The position numbers and the translations under genes were made by a program. From an uncultured Lachnospiraceae bacterium (GTDB lineage Bacteria > Bacillota > Clostridia > Lachnospirales > Lachnospiraceae): a stretch of 64,000 nt of DNA. The notes below the pieces were generated by a model that did no database searches, was not told the DNA's origin, and was given only the letters and a program-made list of their open reading frames with translations. Within the stretch, counting starts at the first letter, position 1. Each line of letters opens with the position of its first letter. Below, in pieces: positions 1-8,654 of this stretch. Where the stretch lies: contig CAJTMB010000001.1 in assembly GCA_910577105.1 (NCBI GenBank), positions 1 to 64,000 on the forward strand, in the 5' to 3' direction.

Positions 1-65
1 GGAATCAGGTGCTTTCTATTTATTTTATTTTCCTACAAAAACTTTACCCTAGCGTTTTCCTTGCA

Positions 66-161
66 TTTCCCCATTTTGCATTGTGGCGTCCCCGGCGTGC
101 ATTTGATTCCGTAAGGGGGCCTGTAAAAACGCCGGGGACGCCACAATGCAAAATGGGGAAA
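66..161. repeat. Long palindromic element, copy 1
   Basis: Two perfect 32-bp arms (66-97 and 130-161) in inverted orientation flank a 32-nt spacer. The arms begin TTTCCCCATTTTGCATTG and end with CCCCGGCG at the inner side. The spacer contains ATTTGATTCCGTAAGGGGGCC followed by TGTAAAAA. The same arm core and spacer words recur in the element at 11930-12111. No T-tract follows either arm, so it does not read as a simple intrinsic terminator. It ends 90 bp before the start codon of the acyltransferase gene at 252. No flanking target duplication is visible. Confidence 0.9.
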
Positions 162-194
162 CTCTATTTTCATTTTCGGGGTGGAAAAACACCA

Positions 195-224
195 TTGCCT
201 ATGATAAAATTTAATATCTATTAC
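195..224 (+). promoter_or_regulatory. Possible promoter of the acyltransferase gene at 252
   Basis: TTGCCT (195-200) and TATTAC (219-224) are separated by 18 nt, between the palindromic element and the gene at 252. The -10 is weak, and the A/T-rich stretch offers other -10 words, so this is tentative. The ribosome site GGGAGG at 242-247 is clear. Confidence 0.35.
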
Positions 225-251
225 ATTTATTTTGGGGACGCGGGAGGAATC

Positions 252-1310
252 ATGCATAAATTAACAGGTGGTCAGCAGATTTTTATGGATTTTTTTCGGA
301 TATTGGCAGCATTGTTTGTTGTGGTTGGGCATAGTTTTTCTTTTTATCAGATAACTGCCCTTAAAAATCAGGATTATTTCCCGTATATTCAAAATATCGG
401 GGTGGTTATGCTGTTTCTGTTATCCGGCTTTCTGACGGCATACTCGCTTACAGCCAAAAACCAAAACAGAGATTATAAATTTCCTGCTTTTGTCAAACAT
501 AAGGCAATACGAATTGCCGGGGAATATCTGCCTGCGCTGGCGCTTATCGCTTTCATTGATTATCTGGCAATAAAGCTGAACGGTGCAAACTACGGTTACC
601 ACGCTTCCTATAATGTAAAACAATTTTTAGGCAACTTATTTATGCTTCAGGATACCGCCGTTAATTATATACCCAAGCTTGAAATCGTTCCCTTCGGCTC
701 AGGCCGCCCCTTATGGACCCTTTCCATAGAATGGTGGCTCTATTTATTATTTGCTTATATATTCCTCATAATGGTAAACAGGGAAACCCTTACGCTCAAA
801 AAGAGTTTCTTGTTTTTCGTATTATTGCTTTTCCCTACAGACTATATCATTACCGGAAGAGGAGGCGGGTTGGGCTTTGTATTTTTATTAGGCGTGCTGG
901 CTTACTATATCCATGGCAGGATTACTAAAAAAGCCGCATTATGCATCCTGCCTTTTTCAGTCGCTGCATATATTTTGTATGGACTCGCTTTTAAAGAAGC
1001 CTATACGGTGCCTTCCTTTCTTTTGCTGTGGACAAGTTTCTGTTCCTGTCTGAAAATTGCAGAGTCGTGGAATGTAAACAGGAATGCCGTCTTAGCATTC
1101 CTGTCCCAAAGCACGTTTATGTTATACCTGATTCATTACAGCATTATAGATTTGATATACAACGCAGATATCGCAGCAGACATTTACTGCAAATTTGCTG
1201 CGGGCATAGGATTTTCCATTTTGCTTTCGCTGGTAATGTATTCTGTCTTCGGAAAGCATATCCGCGCAGTTATTCAAAAAGCTTTGCCAGACGGTAGAAG
1301 CACTTCCTGA
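252..1310 (+). CDS. Acyltransferase-3 family membrane O-acyltransferase
   Basis: A 352-residue polytopic membrane protein of the acyltransferase-3 (OafA/NolL-like) family, which transfers acetyl or other acyl groups to surface sugars from the cytoplasmic side. The first helix carries the family's Arg/His pair (R16 and H27, in FFRILAALFVVVGH). Roughly ten hydrophobic segments follow, including a WTLSIEWWLYLLF-type segment typical of the family. The open frame runs further upstream, but that part would translate through the palindromic element at 66-161. I chose ATG 252 because GGGAGG lies at 242-247. The acceptor glycan cannot be told. The 3' end overlaps the convergent GT61 gene by 41 bp. This is one of only two + strand genes here. 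Confidence 0.88.
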   Translation: MHKLTGGQQIFMDFFRILAALFVVVGHSFSFYQITALKNQDYFPYIQNIGVVMLFLLSGFLTAYSLTAKNQNRDYKFPAFVKHKAIRIAGEYLPALALIAFIDYLAIKLNGANYGYHASYNVKQFLGNLFMLQDTAVNYIPKLEIVPFGSGRPLWTLSIEWWLYLLFAYIFLIMVNRETLTLKKSFLFFVLLLFPTDYIITGRGGGLGFVFLLGVLAYYIHGRITKKAALCILPFSVAAYILYGLAFKEAYTVPSFLLLWTSFCSCLKIAESWNVNRNAVLAFLSQSTFMLYLIHYSIIDLIYNADIAADIYCKFAAGIGFSILLSLVMYSVFGKHIRAVIQKALPDGRSTS

Positions 1311-2541
1311 GCACCTCGACCTTCCTTTTGTCATAATAGCCCAGTTTATTTCTGTAAAAACCATAGTGGTTCATAATATATTCGCCATACTTTTTGTCAA
1401 GGTTCCACCGTTTTATGCCGCTTTCCGTCATGGAATCCAAATAACTGAAAAAATACCACGCCAGCTTTACATGTATGCCAATAGGATTTTCATAATTATT
1501 TTTATGCTTCATGTGACAATCTGCCGCATATCGTATCACATTGTCATTCATCATTAACAAGAACGGTCCGCCGGCAAATACCGGCAGTAATGCTATGCAT
1601 GCATCCACATATGTTACTTCTGCATCCCTAATCCGATTAATCTGTAACTGATAAGGATTCAACACAACATCCCTGTTTAAAATCGTCAGTTTTATGCCGT
1701 CATTGGCAAATAAAATATTGTGGGGCAAAGTGCCTGACACAGTGGCAAGATGTTTGCAGTGCTTCATCAGCCATACCTGTTTTCGAAGGCTTAAATGTTC
1801 CGGTGCAATCGTTTGAAAACCGTTTTTGCGAAAAAGCCGTTCAATCGGTTTTTCCCCCATCTGTGTGCTTCTCAAATCCTTGCTTTTCAATCTGGTCATA
1901 TAGACCTGAGAATAAGTGTTTTCCTTTAATTCCACATTATCCCTGATTGCATCAAAGGTTTCCTTATATTCTTTTTTATAGTAAACTCCCATACGGCAGG
2001 AAAGTTCCGGCAGTATCACTTCCCGAAACTGCGTGGGTTTTTCAACCTCAATGATATTTTCTTTTTTGATTCCCAGAAGTTCAAGAAATTCCATGTAATT
2101 TCCGCTCATGGGGCAATTACAGGTATCATTTTTTCTGACATAAGCCACATACATATTGGCTGCTTCTTCCCTATGCTTTGCAAAATACCAGCACCGGCCT
2201 ACCTGTTCCGTCAGAAAATGTCCCCAATGCGGATGAAAGGCCCCAAAATACACCACCTTTTTATCTACATACAGACAGTCCTCTTTCTCTATGGCATATC
2301 CGTGACTGATTTCAGCCCCCACCACTCTCTGGGCGCTTTGGGGCATCCAATTGCCGTCTTCATCAAGACAGCCGCCGCCCGCATTGATTCCTTCTCCTGC
2401 CCCGGGCCTCATATACGGCAGAATAATACCCTTCGAAATGACCTCTGCGCTGCATTCCGCGTTGTCCAGATAGACTTTATCGCCATTCTCCTCATATTGC
2501 GCCTTATTCATTTCATCAACATAATCTAAAACATATCCCAT
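1270..2541 (-). CDS. Glycosyltransferase family 61-like (DUF563) protein
   Basis: A 423-residue protein that looks like the GT61/DUF563 family of capsule and EPS glycosyltransferases. The diagnostic segment HWGHFLTE is at residues 105-112. Downstream there is a conserved-looking TVSGTLPHNILFA segment, the region where this family has its later conserved block. There is no signal peptide or membrane segment, so it should act in the cytoplasm. It is the last gene of unit D, 36 bp after the sialyltransferase-like gene, and follows the GAGGGAG ribosome site well. Its last 41 bp overlap the end of the oppositely oriented acyltransferase gene. The donor sugar is unknown. Confidence 0.75.
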   Translation of the reverse strand: MGYVLDYVDEMNKAQYEENGDKVYLDNAECSAEVISKGIILPYMRPGAGEGINAGGGCLDEDGNWMPQSAQRVVGAEISHGYAIEKEDCLYVDKKVVYFGAFHPHWGHFLTEQVGRCWYFAKHREEAANMYVAYVRKNDTCNCPMSGNYMEFLELLGIKKENIIEVEKPTQFREVILPELSCRMGVYYKKEYKETFDAIRDNVELKENTYSQVYMTRLKSKDLRSTQMGEKPIERLFRKNGFQTIAPEHLSLRKQVWLMKHCKHLATVSGTLPHNILFANDGIKLTILNRDVVLNPYQLQINRIRDAEVTYVDACIALLPVFAGGPFLLMMNDNVIRYAADCHMKHKNNYENPIGIHVKLAWYFFSYLDSMTESGIKRWNLDKKYGEYIMNHYGFYRNKLGYYDKRKVEVLRKCFYRLAKLFE

Positions 2542-2577
2542 AAAAATAACTCCCTCTTCAACCTTTTCAAGTATTTT

Positions 2578-3756
2578 TTATAGCCCGGAATTGTCTGAAA
2601 TTATCTCACACAACATACTTTTTAACTCCTCCATGGTTTCCGGCATCATGACCAGATTGGAAAAAGTCCTGTTAAAGTTGTCAAAATAATGCGCATCGTT
2701 CAGACATTTCTTATTTATCAGCCTGTTAATGGAAATTGCTTTTATATCAAACAAAATACCTGCCGTTACCAGAGTAGTGCTTGAATCCCCTATCAGGCAC
2801 CGGGGCAGTACGGTAAGGCCTGCAAAAATATTTTCCTGCGCCATACCGCCCTTTTTTTCCACGATACAATCCAACTCATCATACCAGTGTAATTGCTTTT
2901 CCCGCGGATGGGGCTTCACAATCATCGTTATCCCCTTCTGCTTTAGGAGCCGTCCGACTTCCTGATATATCCCAATGTCCACACGTTCCTTTAATATCTT
3001 TGCCTCGTACAGCAGGCTGGGATTAATTAAAACGGCATCACCGTAATACGAGAAATCTTCCTGTGTCCGGTTTTTGGATAAAATCTTCCTGTAGGCTTCT
3101 ATACAGGCTTCATTCCGCTTCCACCTGCCCTTCTTTCCATGCAGCAGCATAAATTCCGAGGTCATCCCTGCGTTCTGCATGCGTTTCCAGAACCATCTTG
3201 CTTCAATACAGATATCCCACAGATTCTTTATCGTCCTTACGATTCCCCATTCCGGAATAATACTTTTTGTTATCGTATAGGGATTTCTCAAATAGCTTGC
3301 CAGTCCTTCATCCGTCACAATCACCTTAAGCTGGTACTCAGCTTTCATTTCCGCGATTCTCATGACCATTTCAAAGGAAGGCTTATAGGGTGTAATGTAA
3401 TAGAACAATGGTTTTTTTTCATCCGCCGGGCCGCATCTGCCGAAAAAACGATAGGAAGCGGCTCTGTCCTTCAGCTTTTGGGAAAGACTTCTCTTTCCAT
3501 AATGATTTACCACCGGCAGCGCTTTCACATCCAAACCGTCGAGAATATGGAAATCCGCCTCCGAGACGGCAAAACCTGTAATTGGATGCGCCATTATCGC
3601 AATATATCCCTTCAAGTCCACCCCCTGCTGCAAAAGATGATACATTGCCGCTTCAATGCCCAATATATGCAGAGGGGTAATGGCGTCTGCATAAAAATTG
3701 ATTTCTTTTCCGGCTCCCAGCAGGGCCGACATTTCTTTTTCAGAATAGGTTTTCAT
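2578..3756 (-). CDS. Sialyltransferase/polysialyltransferase-like glycosyltransferase
   Basis: A 392-residue cytoplasmic protein with the three short motifs that mark bacterial sialyltransferases of the GT38/GT52/polyST type. These are a D/E-D/E-G motif (DEG, residues about 149-151, in VTDEGLASY), an HP motif (KPHPRE, about 281-286) and a Ser motif (GDSST, about 323-327). It lies immediately downstream of nonulosonate-synthesis genes, so it is the natural candidate to transfer the CMP-nonulosonate made by this cluster. An alternative TTG start at 3780 has poor ribosome-site spacing; ATG 3756 follows AGGGA. Overall similarity to named enzymes is only by motif, so the exact family is unsettled. 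Confidence 0.6.
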   Translation of the reverse strand: MKTYSEKEMSALLGAGKEINFYADAITPLHILGIEAAMYHLLQQGVDLKGYIAIMAHPITGFAVSEADFHILDGLDVKALPVVNHYGKRSLSQKLKDRAASYRFFGRCGPADEKKPLFYYITPYKPSFEMVMRIAEMKAEYQLKVIVTDEGLASYLRNPYTITKSIIPEWGIVRTIKNLWDICIEARWFWKRMQNAGMTSEFMLLHGKKGRWKRNEACIEAYRKILSKNRTQEDFSYYGDAVLINPSLLYEAKILKERVDIGIYQEVGRLLKQKGITMIVKPHPREKQLHWYDELDCIVEKKGGMAQENIFAGLTVLPRCLIGDSSTTLVTAGILFDIKAISINRLINKKCLNDAHYFDNFNRTFSNLVMMPETMEELKSMLCEIISDNSGL

Positions 3757-3820
3757 AGTTGGCAGTCCCTTTGTTTGCAAATCCTCTCACTTTTCTGTCC
3801 GGCTATCCGTTTTGCAGCCG

Positions 3821-4783
3821 TCAATGCGGTTCCTGCACTATCAGCCCAAGCACCTTAAACGCGTGGAAAATAGTGTTGCCATTCTCCTGTTTCCCTTCCA
3901 GTAAATCCAGAAAACAATTCATTTCATTTACATAAAAATCTTCCTCGGGAAAAACCAGCTTCCTGTTCTTTTCCGGCTGCCCGCTCTTGTATTCCACCAC
4001 ATTATGCAGCAAATCCACATCCATGCGGTAATCCCTGCAATACAGTTCCAGCCTGCGTTCCGCAAAACGCCCATAATAATCCAGATGCACTTCGATGGTT
4101 TTGTCCCCGTAATCGGCCATATAGAGCGACACATCCTCACAGTTTATTTCCAGTTCGGAATATTTTCCCTCCAGATGCCAGACCTTTTGGGGCATCCCGA
4201 AAAGAAACGTAAGATAATCCCATTCATGTATCAAATCCAGGGTCACGCCGCCGCCCAGAGACCGATCCGCGCTGTAAGTAGTTCTGTAATCTGTTCCTTT
4301 GCGCCATTCCGGCAGGTAAGAGGTGGAAATGGCCCTTGCCCCATACACCTTCTCTCCCCGGTCAATCTGCTGCTTCACATACTGAAGCGCCGCTTTGTAC
4401 CGGATGGGACAAGCCACATAATAAATGCCTTTTGGCTTTAATCCAAGTTCCTCCACCAGCTTTTCCGCTTTTGTTTCTGTCAATCCTTCCGAAAAAACGG
4501 GTTTCTCTATAAACATGGCTTTTGTTTTTCCGACGGTCTGCTTTATCGCCGTAAAGTGCTCGCTGGTAGGATTCGTGATAAAAATCACGTCATAATCGTC
4601 CGGCAGCTCTTCATAGGAAAAATACCGGTTTGCCAGCATTGCATCAATATCCGCCGGCAGACTGCTCCTGCTGTGTCTGAGGGCGTCAATGATAAAGGGG
4701 ATTTTTCGTTCCTTTAAGAGCCGGCTTATGTTTTTGATATGTCTCCTGCCAATGGAACCGAGCCCAATCATACAAATTTTCAT
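3821..4783 (-). CDS. Gfo/Idh/MocA family NAD(P)-dependent oxidoreductase
   Basis: A 320-residue soluble oxidoreductase. The N-terminus carries a Rossmann fold (MIGLGSIGRRHI, residues 5-16). The EKPV motif with its catalytic-region lysine is near residue 94, and LGGGVTLDLIHEWDYL is the typical Gfo/Idh/MocA C-terminal substrate-side motif. These enzymes oxidise or reduce a hydroxyl on sugars or sugar nucleotides. It is seven bp from a second, diverged member (4790-5797), and both sit between the sialyltransferase-like gene and neuC. The pair may modify the nonulosonate or its precursor; that is inference. C. jejuni legionaminate loci carry a different (SDR-type) oxidoreductase, PtmA, in a comparable place. 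Confidence 0.82.
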   Translation of the reverse strand: MKICMIGLGSIGRRHIKNISRLLKERKIPFIIDALRHSRSSLPADIDAMLANRYFSYEELPDDYDVIFITNPTSEHFTAIKQTVGKTKAMFIEKPVFSEGLTETKAEKLVEELGLKPKGIYYVACPIRYKAALQYVKQQIDRGEKVYGARAISTSYLPEWRKGTDYRTTYSADRSLGGGVTLDLIHEWDYLTFLFGMPQKVWHLEGKYSELEINCEDVSLYMADYGDKTIEVHLDYYGRFAERRLELYCRDYRMDVDLLHNVVEYKSGQPEKNRKLVFPEEDFYVNEMNCFLDLLEGKQENGNTIFHAFKVLGLIVQEPH

Positions 4784-4789
4784 GCTGTA

Positions 4790-5797
4790 CTACCCCCGGC
4801 CTTCCTCTATCTGCTCCACCCTTTTCAATATCTCCCAGTCATCCTCAAAAAGATAATCCGGCTCCACATCTTTTTCCAGATATTGAAAGAATGCTTCCAG
4901 TTCATTGATATACGCATACTCGTTTACAAAAGCGCTGTACTCTTTCTGCCGTTCATAATCCTCACGTTCCAGTACTTTTTCCAGTTCTTTCGTTTCCAGA
5001 TTCTTTTTCCTGAGGGAATCCGGTGTGCCGTTCCAGTCCATATATATATATTCATTGTAGATTTCCATATGGCGCACGGCTTCCCTGCACACCACATCCA
5101 CCGCAAAAACGCCGTGGCTGCCGCCTTCATGGACAAGATAAATAAAATAATTATCCGGATAGTCTATCTCCAAATCCGTCATATTTCCTTTAAAAGCATG
5201 TATTTCCGTGATTTTGCCAAACACCTTTACCATCCATGGAAGTTCAATGGCCAAAATCTCCCGACAGCCATTGGTTCTTTTATCCGCTGCAAAAAAATCA
5301 TGGTATTGTTCCCATGGATGCCAATCCGGCAGATACTGCCCCACATGGTAAGTATAGCTGACTGCCTTCCCCCTGCCTTCTTTTGTCAGGACTTCTTTCA
5401 TCTTACGCATTTCCGCACGGTAAACGGGCGTGGAGGAAAGAAAGAGCTTGCATCCTTTTTCGCGGGCCAACGCCATATTCTCCCGGTAACCGTCCCTCAC
5501 AAGATTGATTTCCGTAAATACATGCAGGTTACCTTCCAGACACTGGTTTATAAGCCCTGCATGTGACAGAGGAGAACTGCAGACCAGCGCCGCCGAAACG
5601 GCTTCTCCTTTTTCCGCTTCTTTCCGGACAGCTTCTTTAGGATTGGTGTAACACACAATGCCAAAATCCCGAGATGCTGCCTGTCTCCGGTCTTCCCTGC
5701 TGTCAACGCCGCAAAGCGATACATCCGGCCGGATTCTTTGTATCAGCCTTATTCTTCTTTTTCCCATGGAGCCAAGACCAATCACCATCAGTTTCAT
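4790..5797 (-). CDS. Gfo/Idh/MocA family oxidoreductase, second copy
   Basis: A 335-residue oxidoreductase starting at the ATG of MKLMVIGLGSMGKRR. This places the start one base after the neuC stop and avoids a long overlap. It has an N-terminal Rossmann fold and a C-terminal half rich in aromatic and acidic residues. The usual EKP motif is replaced by TEINLV around residue 95, so the catalytic-region lysine of the classic motif is not evident. It is clearly related in fold to, but diverged from, its neighbour at 3821-4783, so the two are unlikely to be redundant. The role is presumably in finishing an unusual sugar for this nonulosonate cluster. Confidence 0.75.
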   Translation of the reverse strand: MKLMVIGLGSMGKRRIRLIQRIRPDVSLCGVDSREDRRQAASRDFGIVCYTNPKEAVRKEAEKGEAVSAALVCSSPLSHAGLINQCLEGNLHVFTEINLVRDGYRENMALAREKGCKLFLSSTPVYRAEMRKMKEVLTKEGRGKAVSYTYHVGQYLPDWHPWEQYHDFFAADKRTNGCREILAIELPWMVKVFGKITEIHAFKGNMTDLEIDYPDNYFIYLVHEGGSHGVFAVDVVCREAVRHMEIYNEYIYMDWNGTPDSLRKKNLETKELEKVLEREDYERQKEYSAFVNEYAYINELEAFFQYLEKDVEPDYLFEDDWEILKRVEQIEEGRG

Positions 5798-5798
5798 A

Positions 5799-7016
5799 TC
5801 ATGTCCCGCTTTCTGTCTCAAAATCAATATCAAAAAACTGTTTCATCAGCCGGATTCTTCCTTGTTCCAGCCATTTTCTGATGACCGCGACAACCTTTTC
5901 CGAAGTGTTCCCGTCACCATAAGGGTTGACCGCCCGCCTGCACTTATCTCGAAAATCCTCTGTACGGGCTTTCTGCATGGCACAAAGAATGTCCTCGCAA
6001 ACAGGCTCACAGTTGATGACCGTATCTCCCGCCAGCCTGCCTTTCTGCCGGTTGCCTATGTTTACGGTGGGTATGTGAAAAGAGGGGGCTTCCACAAGCC
6101 CGCTGGAAGAATTGCCCAATACCATGGCACTGTATTTCAGGGCGCTCAGATACCGCACCATTCCCAGAGACTTTGTCAAAAACAGCTTTCCCGGATGTGT
6201 ATTTTCCTCCTGTGCAAAAAATTCATCCAGCATGGCATTGATAGTCCTGCCGCCGGCATCCGCATTGGCCTTGGTGATGAGAAACCGGCAATTCTCTGTA
6301 CGGCGGATTGCCGCCAAAAGCTCTTCCATCTGTTTTTTTTCGCTGCCATTTTCCAACGTGACCGGATGGAAAGTCACTACACAATAGTCTCCTTCCAGTA
6401 CAAAACCCGGCTGCTCCTTTGCAAGGCTTTGCTGTAGTTCCTCCCTGCTCATCAGATTCTGCCGCATGATATTTTCAACGCCCATAGCGCCCACACAAAA
6501 CACCCGTTCCGGCGCCTCCCCCAGCTGGATTACCCGTTTTCTGTAACTTTCCGTGCTGGTAAAATGGAGATAACTCAGCTTCGTAATGGCATGGCGGATA
6601 GCCTCATCTATCGCTCCCTCCGTAGTCTCGCCTCCGTAGAGATGGGCAATGGGTATCTGCCGGTTCATGGCTGCAATGCAGATTGCCAGGGTTTCATACC
6701 TGTCTCCCAGCACTAAAAGCAAATCCGGGGCGGATTCTTCAAAATAATCCGAAAACCGCATTATGGCCTGTCCCATGGTCCTTGAAACGGCAGAAGGCGT
6801 ATCGCCCTCCTCCAGTATGGGGATTTTTCTGTCGATGGGGATGCCGTCTTTTTCTATCTCCCGATACGTCATTCCGAAATCATGGGAAAGATGTGTTCCT
6901 GTAACCGCCACATTCACTATATAGCCGGATACCGCCGACAGCCTTTTGATAATTCCTTTAAGAAGCCCGTATTCCGCTCTCGTTGCCGTTACAATACATA
7001 TCTTTTTAGGTTTCAA
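5799..7016 (-). CDS. neuC: UDP-sugar 2-epimerase, hydrolysing (NeuC/LegG type)
   Basis: A 405-residue member of the NeuC/LegG/NnaA family. These enzymes convert a UDP- (or GDP-) N-acetylated hexosamine into free ManNAc or its 2,4-diacetamido-6-deoxy analogue, the substrate of the NeuB-type synthase. Visible motifs are TATRAEYGLLKG near the N-terminus, GDRYETLA, HLYGGETTEGAIDEAIRHAITK, and GNSSSGLVEAP plus NIGNRQKGR in the nucleotide-binding C-terminal half. The start is TTG at 7016. An in-frame TGA sits directly upstream and GGAGG lies nine bases before it, so no longer start is possible. The first 11 bp overlap the end of neuB. Whether the product is ManNAc or the legionaminate precursor cannot be decided from sequence. 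Confidence 0.88.
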   Translation of the reverse strand: MKPKKICIVTATRAEYGLLKGIIKRLSAVSGYIVNVAVTGTHLSHDFGMTYREIEKDGIPIDRKIPILEEGDTPSAVSRTMGQAIMRFSDYFEESAPDLLLVLGDRYETLAICIAAMNRQIPIAHLYGGETTEGAIDEAIRHAITKLSYLHFTSTESYRKRVIQLGEAPERVFCVGAMGVENIMRQNLMSREELQQSLAKEQPGFVLEGDYCVVTFHPVTLENGSEKKQMEELLAAIRRTENCRFLITKANADAGGRTINAMLDEFFAQEENTHPGKLFLTKSLGMVRYLSALKYSAMVLGNSSSGLVEAPSFHIPTVNIGNRQKGRLAGDTVINCEPVCEDILCAMQKARTEDFRDKCRRAVNPYGDGNTSEKVVAVIRKWLEQGRIRLMKQFFDIDFETESGT

Positions 7017-8001
7017 TCAATTCATCCTCCGCAAAATCCCGAATGGCTTTTTGCCCCAGCACTGTCTCCCAGCACATGGGGCTGATACCCGTTCCGGGCC
7101 TTTTAGTCGTTATATTCTGTTCCGAAAAAACTTCCCCTCGTTGAATATCCCTCCGGGCCACGATACTTTTCCGGGCCACTGCCATATTGGCTATTTCCGA
7201 TGGAGAAGGCTGCTTTACCCCCGTACCCATGGCTGCCTCTACATGGCGGATTGCCGTAACCATTTGCTTTAATTCATATGGTTCTAAGCTTGCCCTGTGG
7301 TCCGGTCCCTCCATGGTCCGGCTCAGTGTAAAATGCTTTTCAATCACTACCGCTCCCATTGCCACAGCAGCTATGGGGATTTCCGTTCCCGTGGTATGGT
7401 CGGAATACCCTACCGGTACCTGAAAGCTTTCCTTAAGCGTCAGCATGGCGCGTAAATTCACATCCCCAAAGGGGGTCGGATACTGCGTATTACAGTGCAG
7501 CAGGGTGATATCCTTGCTGCCGTGCCTGCGCAAAACCTCAACCGCCTTCTCCACCTCTTCCAGGGTACACATGCCTGTGGACAATATCACCTTCTTACCG
7601 GTCCTTGCCACTTCAATCAGATACGGAAGATTCGTAACTTCCCCTGAAGGCACCTTCCACATGCTGACCAGATTGTTCAGAAAATGAATACTGTCTGTAT
7701 CAAAGGGCGTGGAAAGAAATTCTATGCCTTTTTTTCCGCAATAATCCGCCAGTTCCACAAAATCCTCATAGGGAAGCAGCAGCCTTCCCAGCATAGCACT
7801 CTGACTTTCTTCTTTTCCGGTATTCTGCTTCTGGTATTCTGCCATGGGAGCATACCTGGATACCAGCGCATTGAGTTTTGCCGTCTGGAACTTAACGATA
7901 TCAGCGCCGCAATCCAAAGCAGCGTCCACCAGTTTCCTGGCAAGTTCCAGACTGCCGTTGTGATTAACCCCTGCTTCCGCAATAATAAGAGTTCTTCCCA
8001 T
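7006..8001 (-). CDS. neuB: Nonulosonic acid synthase (NeuB/LegI family)
   Basis: A 331-residue synthase that condenses phosphoenolpyruvate with ManNAc or a 2,4-diacetamido-trideoxy-hexose to give neuraminic or legionaminic acid. The N-terminal TIM barrel begins IIAEAGVNHNGS and has VKFQTA, STPFD, HCNTQYPTP, VGYSDHTTG and EKHFTL. A C-terminal SAF (antifreeze-like) domain starts near residue 270 with KSIVARRDIQRGE. LegB and PtmE-like genes in the same operon favour the legionaminic branch (LegI). No pseudaminate-type signature is seen, unlike the paralogue at 62965. It is translationally coupled to neuC. The ribosome site AAGGAG is four bases from the ATG. Confidence 0.92.
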   Translation of the reverse strand: MGRTLIIAEAGVNHNGSLELARKLVDAALDCGADIVKFQTAKLNALVSRYAPMAEYQKQNTGKEESQSAMLGRLLLPYEDFVELADYCGKKGIEFLSTPFDTDSIHFLNNLVSMWKVPSGEVTNLPYLIEVARTGKKVILSTGMCTLEEVEKAVEVLRRHGSKDITLLHCNTQYPTPFGDVNLRAMLTLKESFQVPVGYSDHTTGTEIPIAAVAMGAVVIEKHFTLSRTMEGPDHRASLEPYELKQMVTAIRHVEAAMGTGVKQPSPSEIANMAVARKSIVARRDIQRGEVFSEQNITTKRPGTGISPMCWETVLGQKAIRDFAEDELIET

Positions 8002-8009
8002 ATTACTCC

Positions 8010-8654
8010 TTATTCTTCCATCTGGTTTCTGACTTTATTTCCTATAACCAGACTATTATGTTCCACATTCTTTGTAACGACGCTTCCCGCACCAATAATC
8101 ACATTGTCCCCGATGGAGATATTCTGAAGCAAAGTCGCATTGGCGCCGATAAGGGTATTTTCCCCTATCTGCGCCCCGCCGCATACCACTCCCGCCACTG
8201 CCACATGGCTGAAATCCCCAATCCTACAATCATGTTCCACTACAGATGCTGTATTTAAAATAGCCATTTTCCCAATAACGGCATTCGCATTGACGATGGC
8301 GCCTTTACCTATGAATGTTCCCTCACCTACCTGCGCATCCGACGCCAGCACAGCTGAGGAATCCATGATAACGGGCAATGTAAAGCCTATGTTTTTCAGC
8401 AGTCCATACAACCTGTTGCGCACTCTGCCCCTGCCTAAATATCCCACGCATACAAAGGCATTCCGGATACCCGATTTAAACAGCACCTCCAAATCTTCAT
8501 CACTGCCGATAATCGTATATCCACGATATGCAAAACTTTCCTTACATGCATTGTCCACAAAACCGGCAATCTCAAAACTGCCTTCCTGTAAAATGGCATC
8601 CGCCACACTCTTTGCATGTCCGCCGCTTCCCAATAGGAGAATCTTTTCCATCAT
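8010..8654 (-). CDS. neuD: NeuD-like sugar O/N-acetyltransferase
   Basis: A 214-residue acetyltransferase. The N-terminus carries a Rossmann-like NeuD domain (LLGSGGHAKSVADAI). This is followed by a left-handed beta-helix of hexapeptide repeats (for example VGEGTFIGKGAIVNANAVIG and later IGDNVIIGAGSVVTKNV). The family includes sialic acid O-acetyltransferase NeuD, PglD and LegH. In this operon it could N-acetylate the 4-amino intermediate of legionaminate synthesis or O-acetylate the finished sugar. It overlaps the preceding gene at TAATGATG, so its start is ATG 8654 or the next codon. Confidence 0.85.
   Translation of the reverse strand: MMEKILLLGSGGHAKSVADAILQEGSFEIAGFVDNACKESFAYRGYTIIGSDEDLEVLFKSGIRNAFVCVGYLGRGRVRNRLYGLLKNIGFTLPVIMDSSAVLASDAQVGEGTFIGKGAIVNANAVIGKMAILNTASVVEHDCRIGDFSHVAVAGVVCGGAQIGENTLIGANATLLQNISIGDNVIIGAGSVVTKNVEHNSLVIGNKVRNQMEE

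Noticed and set aside
9..251. N-terminal extension of the acyltransferase frame at 252
   Set aside because: It would translate the palindromic element at 66-161 and lacks a ribosome site, while ATG 252 has GGGAGG just upstream.
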